Of a DNA stretch of 64,000 bases, positions 58,401 through 64,000 are shown piece after piece. A model generated the notes under the pieces. That model did no database searches. It was not told the DNA's origin and worked only from the letters and a program-made list of their open reading frames with translations. The first letter of the stretch is position 1, and the number at the start of each line of letters is the position of its first letter. Source of the stretch: Armillaria gallica (Eukaryota > Basidiomycota > Agaricomycetes > Agaricales > Physalacriaceae); assembly GCA_037576215.1 (NCBI GenBank), contig JBANDB010000004.1, positions 6,262,001-6,326,000 on the forward strand, read 5' to 3'. A program made the position numbers and the translations under genes.

Positions 58401-59749
58401 TAGACGATAAAACCAACTGCGTTTCCGGCAGCGAGAACCGTGTTGGACCATAACATGTTCTCAGCAGTTAATGGTGCTACTGAAGGTGGTAACGGATGTA
58501 GGGGGACGTCAGATTGGCTCTGTGACAAAGCCTGGTGAGGAGGGCTATTGAGGGTAAATGTGCCTATAAATGAGTGGATATCCTTGATGGGTGCATCAGC
58601 TAAACTTTCGTTAGTTTAGAAGGTTGTGATGAGGCATTTGGACTTGCCATATATCTCAGCATCAAGCCTTACGAGGTCGCTCTCATCTAGCTTTTGACAT
58701 TCTGATATTGCGACTCGCAACTTCCAATCTGTCTCTCCGTCAAGTTGGTCAGTACGAATAAAGCATGTTCCAGAGGCATCCGATGTGTGTAGGAGAACCA
58801 TGTCTGCTGGTACTCGTTGATTCTTCTCTAACCTGACTAGATCACCGACGCGAAGAGAGGATGAAGGAACGGAATGAGTATTTGCGTGTGTGTCGAGGTA
58901 TGTGTTGTGGTGCGAAGATTCACTTTCTGAAGAGGAAGGGGGTCCAATGACGAGGTACTTCTGTGAGTTGGCCTCTCGGTCCCGAAGGTAGCGCTTGTAA
59001 TCATCGTACGCCTCTTTTCCCATCGTGACAAAGAGGACAAAGGCAAGGGGTGCAATGTAGGTAACAATAAATCCTGGTTTCTAGTTAGAATAAGAGGCAA
59101 TATAGAATTTAGACAGCATACCAATCTTCAGTGCCGGTATAAACTGAGACAGGGCTACCAGCAGGAAGTATAGATTGAAGAAGAACTTGAATTGCTCGTA
59201 GACAACGATGGGGAAGAACGTGAAGGCATTATACTTTTGATTACGAACGATATTTGGAGGGAAACGCGACTGTACTTTGTCTAAGAATCCAGTAAGGAGG
59301 CTATCCATTGGTATAACCACTGCACGCGCACCTGGTGGCCGGAATGGTACTGTACGGGACTTGTCCTTCTGTGAGCCCTTACCCTTGGATAATATTGAAG
59401 CAGATCTCTGGTTGGTATTAGCATGTGCAGCACCCTAAAAGTGCCAATAACATACGGATTTCTGGACCTCTCTAAGCGGCGTCTCCTCAACATATCCTTC
59501 CTCCTCATCATACATTTCCCCTCCCAGCAAACTGGCTTCTTCTTCTGGATCGTCTGCATAGCGGTCCTTCCGCGACTTCTTCCCTGCCTTCCTCGAGGAC
59601 GCAACAGCTGCAATTGGACTAGGCATAGTAGTTTGGTTGTCGGGAGAATCGGCCGACCCAGGGCCAGCTTCGATATCAGTATCGTTTAGTTGAGTATATC
59701 CAGCGCGATTCTTGTGTTTTCGGAGAGGACGAAGGGGGATATCTGTCAT
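55411..59749 (-). CDS. NEO1: P4-ATPase phospholipid flippase, Neo1/ATP9 type, 1162 aa
   Basis: Moves aminophospholipids to the cytosolic leaflet in Golgi/endosomal membranes; Neo1-type flippases act without a Cdc50 subunit. Fifteen exons (minus): 59749-59456, 59407-59122, 59073-58648, 58599-58310, 58257-58136, 58086-57926, 57878-57777, 57726-57614, 57560-56888, 56837-56749, 56698-56159, 56108-56051, 55854-55731, 55670-55591, 55541-55411, in phase. Visible motifs are [19 protein letters not shown], the phosphorylation site DKTGTLTQN (D518), [11 protein letters not shown] (901-906), and the C-terminal [19 protein letters not shown]. One intron (58647-58600) has a GC donor. The twelfth (56050-55855) is 196 nt and holds an inverted repeat, while the others are 47-65 nt. 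Confidence 0.96.
55878..56010. repeat. Imperfect inverted repeat inside the long NEO1 intron
   Basis: The inner arms 55899-55920 and 55966-55988 pair over ATTTCGGAA and GATCGGAG with a small indel between them. The outer arms (55878-55898 and 55990-56010) pair loosely and share the same centre (about 55944). The structure resembles that in CHO2 intron 4, but the sequences are unrelated. Confidence 0.65.
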
Positions 59750-60228
59750 GAACTACCGTCCGGTACTACCGCCAAATACTACACTCAGAGCCTGGAGAGA
59801 CGTCGGGCTTTGAAGTAGGAAATTGAAGAGAAAGTGAAAGGCGGCCTTGGCCGTAGAAACGTGGGCGGCGGGAGGGAACTCAGGGGAGGATGTCGTGCTC
59901 GACGTCGATGTCAACGTTGAGAGTATTTGGATCGCATGCCGTAAACAAACTTCAACACAGCCACACAATGCCCAGCTTTTCGGTCCGTTCGGATGCACAT
60001 TTTCTTGGCCAATTAATCCATCATCATCCAGTCATCATCCAGTCCATCTTCACCTGGCACAACTGCGACTTATGACCAGTCTCATGCGGTACCTTAACCC
60101 GTCTTTGTCGGTACCTAGTCGGCGACAGCGCTGTTTTACCACATTTTTAGTTCACCGCCTGTCAGGGCACACGTTCAACATGGAATCGCCGCACACGTTG
60201 TTTAGGTCAAGTGGATTCACTGATGCTT

Positions 60229-60434
60229 CTTCACCAATAACAGGTTCCCCTCGCCTTTCAAAGAATCTGAGTCTGGGAAGATGCAGCACTTAGGGGTGGG
60301 TTTCAACCTTGGTAGATTCACTGGTGCTTCTTCACCAATAACAAGTTCCCCTCGTCTTTCAAACAATGTGAGTCTGGGAAGCTCTTCACCAATAACAGGT
60401 TCCCTCGCCTTTCAAACAATATGAGTCTGGGAAG
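60229..60434 (+). repeat. Three promoter repeats upstream of secreted protein A
   Basis: A unit of about 52 bp beginning CTTCACCAATAAC and ending GAGTCTGGGAAG occurs at about 60229-60280, 60329-60381 and 60383-60434. The duplicated locus has only one copy, at about 62758-62809. The repeats end 20 bp before the TATA box. Confidence 0.85.
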
Positions 60435-60453
60435 GTGTAGGCCGCTGAGGAGC

Positions 60454-60459
60454 TATAAA
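60454..60459 (+). promoter_or_regulatory. TATA box of secreted protein A
   Basis: TATAAA in the context GCTATAAAAGC, 71 bp before the ATG. The same box stands before the duplicated gene. Confidence 0.7.
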
Positions 60460-60524
60460 AGCTGGCAATTGTGAGCTCAGAAAGTCAGAAGCCTTCACCG
60501 GACTCTACCAAGCTAACGATACAC

Positions 60525-61026
60525 ATGCAATTCTTCACTCTCGCCAACTTCTTCTTCTCTCTCGCCGCCATGGCGGTCGTAGGTCGCGCCAGCCCGACCC
60601 CTGTACGTGCTGAGCTCGACTTATGCTCACAGTATACTGACAGGATACTAGGAGCCTGCTTCTGCTGCCATATGGACAGACGCCGAGTTCGACCACTGGC
60701 TCGCCACCACCGACGCCAATATCACCTACTATGGGAACACCAGCTCCAACGCGCTCGCTCCTCGCGACGCGTTGATCACCAGGGTCACATACTGTTCCTC
60801 CCGCGTCGGCAACGTCTGCGGTGGCGCCTGCACTGTTTACCAAGGCGGTGCCATCTGCCTCCCCGCGCCCGACACCGTGTGCCTTGCTGCCACCCAAAAC
60901 ATCGGGTTCTGCAGCAGTCCAGGATGCGTTGGTGACTGCACCCAGTTGACCTCCTGTATCATGTTCCTCGATGGAGGGTTCTGTTTTACCCCCGATACTA
61001 AGTCCATCCTCGTGTCCCCCTTGTAG
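60525..61026 (+). CDS. Small secreted cysteine-rich protein A, 150 aa
   Basis: Two exons (60525-60602, 60652-61026) separated by a 49-nt intron. The first exon is a signal peptide: MQFF start, hydrophobic core FFFSLAAMAVVG, and a likely cleavage site after RAS or nearby. The mature part has an acidic/aromatic start (IWTDAEFDHWL), one N-glycosylation sequon (NIT) and ten cysteines in the last 90 residues, enough for five disulfides. Family and role are unknown to me. Secretion, small size and cysteine content fit a candidate effector or cell-surface protein, but this is inference. It has a close duplicate at 62947. Confidence 0.85.
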
Positions 61027-62346
61027 AGTGAGGTAAGTTGCTCTCTTATTTGCAGACTGCTGTTACTTACGCTGGGCTCCAGAAGATCATATAATCAGGG
61101 TGTTAGCTTTGATTTTTTCTGTGTAATACCGTCTTCGGTTGTACTATTGATAAACCTCGCTACAGCGTTACATTTCCAATACATTTCTGAGCTTGATTGA
61201 CTCCCCTTCCCTCGAATGGCCTCTGGCGTATCTTGCGAAGCTGCCCATGGCTCAAGGCCTTACTTTGATGACAATTGGTTGCCGGTACAAGTCGACGTGG
61301 CCCCTATTTTGCACCGTCCAGCCGGTTTACGCATAATCTTCCTTCCTTCACTAGGACCCTTGCAATATCTTGGCCACCCTTTCTCGAATAAGCCTCTGAG
61401 TGCATCCTGCGACGTCGGCGGTCGCTCTGGACGCACATATTTTGGGGGATGGACCATGGTGCACAAATTATCTTGAGCAGAAAACAGGCACTTCTTACTG
61501 TAGGACGTCCCGACTCTCTCTTTCGTTGCTTTGATTCATATTATTCTGCCGTCAAGGCTACTCTGCTACGACGAAGGGCAGCCACAAAGCTTTTGCGCTA
61601 TGGCTCCCTCATATGTTGTTTTATTCACAATCTGTCGCAAGGCTTTCATACCTTTCTGACCACACTTTTCACCTTTCCATCGCCGAGGTCCCTTTGCAAT
61701 CTGTAAGGTGACCCAGGAGTGGACAGCTCTGGACCATTCCATACCAAGGACCTTCGACTTGAACATTTCCAAGGCCTGCACCGCCCAAAGACGCGTACCC
61801 CACGGGAAGACAATATCGGTTAGGCACTTCGCTGCCAGCAGGTTCCTTAGCAGGTCGTTTGCTGATGGTAAATTGGCTGGTCTGAAAACCGCACTTCTTC
61901 GTGGTATCCGTTAACTGATCTGGGGATCCGCGTCGATTGGCTTGCACGTACGGTGTGGAAGGGTCCTAGACACAGTACTAGCACTGATGCTAGTGCAAGG
62001 TTTCTTGGACGAGTGAGCGAATGAATATTTTGACAAAGGGGCCAGTGGATTGTCTGAGCTTAGAGGCAGAGGTAGCAGCGTTGTATTAACCATATGAGGG
62101 AGAGACGAATACGAGGCTGCCGAGGCGTACACCGCCGACGCAGATGCACAGGGGATGATCTCATTCTCCTTCCTTATACTCAATCATTCTCCAACTTCTT
62201 GTGTACATTGCGCCGCTATTTCAAGTCCCGATGGCTACAGTCTCAAGGTTAACGATAGATAGGCAAACAAAGAATAGCCAAGCATTTGTGAAACTCAGTG
62301 ATAGCAGAGACTCGGAGAACAAGACGTGAAGATCGTTTTATGGACA
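61027..62346. other. Spacer between the duplicated copies
   Basis: 61027-61270 is the shared 3' flank. 61271-61440 holds repeat sequence found inverted after copy 2. The rest (61441-62346) has short frames only, with no recognised gene. Confidence 0.5.
61271..61339 (+). repeat. Segment found inverted at 63696-63770
   Basis: From CAATTGG to GTTTACGCATAATC this sequence matches, with several differences, the reverse complement of 63696-63770. In both copies it follows the same TTACTTTGATG border, so one copy has been flipped in place. Confidence 0.8.
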
Positions 62347-62890
62347 GCCAAATACTACACTCAGAGCTTAGCGAAACGTCAAGCCTTCAAGTGGAAAAAT
62401 GAAGAGAAAGTCAAAGGCGGCCTTGGCCGTAGGAACGTGGGTGGCGGGAGGGAACTCAAGGGAGGATGTCGTGCTCGACGTCAACGTCAACGTTGAAAGT
62501 ATCTGGATCGCCTGCCGTAAACAAACTTCAACACAGCCACACAATGCCCAGCTTTTCGCCGTTCGGATGCACATCTTCTTGGCCATTAATCCATCATCAT
62601 CCAGTCCATCTTTACCTGGCACGACTGCGACTTATGACCAGCCTCATGCGATACATTAACCCGTCTCTGTCGGTACCTTGTCGGCGACAACGCTGTTTTA
62701 CCACATTTTTAGTTCACCGCTGCAGGTTGCTTAGGTCAAGTGGATTCACTGGTGCTTCTTCACCAATAGCAGGTTCCCCTCGCCTTTCAAACAATGTGAG
62801 TCTGGGAAGATGCAGCACTTAGGGGTGGGTTTCAAGCTTGGCGGAAGTGGTACTAGTCGAGCAAAGTCTCGATATGAGCTGCTGCTGAGC

Positions 62891-62896
62891 TATAAA
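62891..62896 (+). promoter_or_regulatory. TATA box of secreted protein B
   Basis: TATAAA in GAGCTATAAAAGCC, 56 bp before the ATG at 62947. Confidence 0.7.
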
Positions 62897-62946
62897 AGCC
62901 AGAAAGCCAGAAGCCTTCACCGGACTCAACCAAGCTAGCGATAGAC

Positions 62947-63451
62947 ATGCAATTCTTCACTCTCGCCAACTTCTTCTTCTCTCTCGCCGCCATGGCGGTC
63001 GTAGGTCGCGCCAGCCCGACCCCTGTACGTGCTGAGCTCGACTTATGCTCACAGTATACTGACAGGATACCAGGAGTCTGCTTCTACTGCCTTCATATGG
63101 ACAGACGCCGAGTTCGACCACTGGCTTGCCACCACCGACGCCAATATCACCTACTATGGGAACACCAGCTCCAAAGCGCTCGCTCCTCGCGCCGCATCGA
63201 TCACCAGGGTCACATACTGTTCCTCCGTCGTCGGCAACGGCTGCGGTGGCGCATGCACCGTTTACGAAGGCGGTGCCACCTGCCTCAATGCGCCCGACAC
63301 CGTGTGCCTTGCTGCCACCCAAAACGTCGGGTTCTGCAGCAGTCCAGGATGCGTTGGTGTCTGCACCCAATTGACCGACTGTATACTGTGGCTCAATGGA
63401 GGGTTCTGTTATACCCCCGATACTAAGTCCATCCTCGTGTCCCCCTTATAA
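62947..63451 (+). CDS. Small secreted cysteine-rich protein B, 151 aa
   Basis: Two exons (62947-63024, 63074-63451). The 26-residue signal-peptide exon is identical in protein sequence to that of copy A. The mature part differs at scattered residues (for example FIWTD against IWTD, TVYEGG against TVYQGG, ILWLNGG against IMFLDGG), yet all ten cysteines are kept. That pattern fits two functional paralogues under constraint on the fold. The role is unknown. Confidence 0.85.
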
Positions 63452-63911
63452 AGTGAGGTAAGTTGCTCTCTTATTTTCAGACTCCTGTTACTCACGCTGG
63501 GCTCCAGAAGATCATTTAATCAGGGTGTTGGCATTGATTTTTTCTGTGTAATACCGTCTTCGGTTGTACTATTAAAAACCTCGCTGCAGCGTTACATTTC
63601 CAATACATTTCTGAGCTTGATTGACTCCCCTTCCCTCGAAAGGCCTCTGGGCGTATCTTGCGAAGCTGCAGATGGCTCAACACCTTACTTTGATGGATTA
63701 TGCGTAAATCGGCTGAACGACATTCAGGTGCAAAATAGGGGCTACGTCGACTCGTACCGGCAACCAATTGTGTTGCCCGACCGTGTACTTCGTACTTCCA
63801 ACTTGAATGACCGGAGTATGCTACTGCACAAAGTCGCACGTTGCTCGGGGATCATTTGTCCCAATGGACGGTGTCTAAAAGAGCCAGCGAAATAACAGTT
63901 GCAACGGTTCT
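63452..63911. other. 3' flank of copy 2 and rearranged repeat sequence
   Basis: 63452-63695 is the duplicated 3' flank, 63696-63770 the inverted segment, and 63771-63911 sequence not seen elsewhere in the window. No gene was found. Confidence 0.5.
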
Positions 63912-63966
63912 CCCTACTAGGACCCTTGCGATATCTTGGCAAGATATCGCAAGGGTCCTAGTAGGG
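63912..63966. repeat. Perfect 26-bp palindrome with 3-bp spacer
   Basis: The left arm 63912-63937 starts CCCTACTAGGACCC and ends GATATCTT. The right arm 63941-63966 is its exact reverse complement, with GGC between. A related sequence occurs once, not as a palindrome, at about 61362-61383 (CTAGGACCCTTGCAATATCTTGG). Confidence 0.95.
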
Positions 63967-64000
63967 GCTTATTCGAGAAAGAGTGGCCAGGATAATCCTG

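Larger units (their letters stand above)
59768..61270 (+). repeat. Segmental duplication, copy 1 (pair with 62347-63695)
   Basis: The two copies match over the 5' flank, promoter, gene and 3' flank of the secreted-protein genes, with scattered differences and indels. Copy 1 starts immediately upstream of the NEO1 start codon, so it contains the NEO1 5' flank. Copy 2 begins abruptly at 62347 inside unrelated sequence. That makes copy 1 the likely parent. Confidence 0.85.
62347..63695 (+). repeat. Segmental duplication, copy 2
   Basis: Matches 59768-61270. It contains secreted protein B with its promoter and part of the region that lies upstream of NEO1 in copy 1. The left border is sharp at GCCAAATACT. 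Confidence 0.85.

Noticed and set aside
60525..63451. Toxin (killer-type) identity for the two secreted proteins
   Set aside because: Secretion and ten cysteines alone do not define a toxin, and no diagnostic motif of a known toxin family was recognised.
63472..63480. Intron in the 3' untranslated region after the secreted-protein stop codons (GTAAGT … CAG)
   Set aside because: The apparent intron is only about 24 nt, too short for normal splicing.
1..64000. CRISPR arrays, tRNA or rRNA genes
   Set aside because: No regular spacer array was seen, and CRISPR is not expected in a fungal nuclear genome. No cloverleaf with a GGTTCGA-type box was found by eye, though a weak tRNA could be missed.

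Overview
The window reads as nuclear DNA of a mushroom-forming basidiomycete (Agaricomycetes). Genes are split by many introns of 45-70 nt with GT..AG ends and CTAAC/CTGAC-type branch points. The CHO2, NEO1, NST1 and ALKBH6 orthologues are of fungal type, a DUF6535 gene is present, and the repeats are Ty3/chromovirus, Ty1/copia and a gag-like relic of a kind seen in mushroom genomes. The species cannot be named from sequence alone.

Layout. (1) 1-23 kb is a transposon compartment. An old, AT-rich, CpG-poor relic gene (11700-12176 and 2574-2840, minus strand) is split by a nearly intact 8.85-kb Ty3/gypsy chromovirus (2846-11694). That element has 502-bp LTRs, a CAAAC target duplication, gag, and a pol carrying three in-frame TGA codons. 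Its primer-binding site matches its own LTR, as in self-priming Tf1-type elements. A decayed 5-6 kb stretch follows, then a broken Ty1/copia element (about 17.8-22.8 kb). (2) 24.5-28.4 kb holds two unrecognised multi-exon genes facing each other, one with 13 introns in 1.9 kb. (3) 28.4-33.4 kb is mostly non-coding plus a frameshifted gag-like relic. (4) 33.7-44.8 kb is gene-dense: a DUF6535 membrane protein (-), CHO2 phosphatidylethanolamine N-methyltransferase (+, 18 exons), a cytidine-deaminase-family protein (+), an ALKBH6-type dioxygenase (-) and a 65-residue stand-alone Zn2Cys6 protein (-). (5) 44.8-52.3 kb is sparse: a small 87-aa protein (+) and a protein with nucleoporin-like motifs (-). 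(6) 52.4-59.7 kb holds NST1 (+) and the P4-ATPase flippase NEO1 (-), which converge. (7) 59.8-64 kb is a segmental duplication carrying two secreted ten-cysteine proteins, followed by small inversions and a 26-bp perfect palindrome at the right edge.

How the parts relate. The core genes are ordinary housekeeping functions: phospholipid methylation and flipping, nucleotide/nucleic-acid modification, and stress response. CHO2 and NEO1 both act on phosphatidylethanolamine, but 14 kb of unrelated genes lies between them, so a functional cluster is not shown. The least ordinary signals are structural: self-priming complementarity in the Ty3 element, concentric inverted repeats in the two unusually long introns of CHO2 and NEO1, a 7-nt microexon in ALKBH6, and the duplicated secreted-protein locus with promoter repeats and inversion junctions. 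I did not find a convincing new multi-gene system. Exon models for CHO2, NEO1, NST1, ALKBH6, DUF6535 and several hypothetical genes were built by hand, and every exon set listed with a residue count sums to a whole number of codons.
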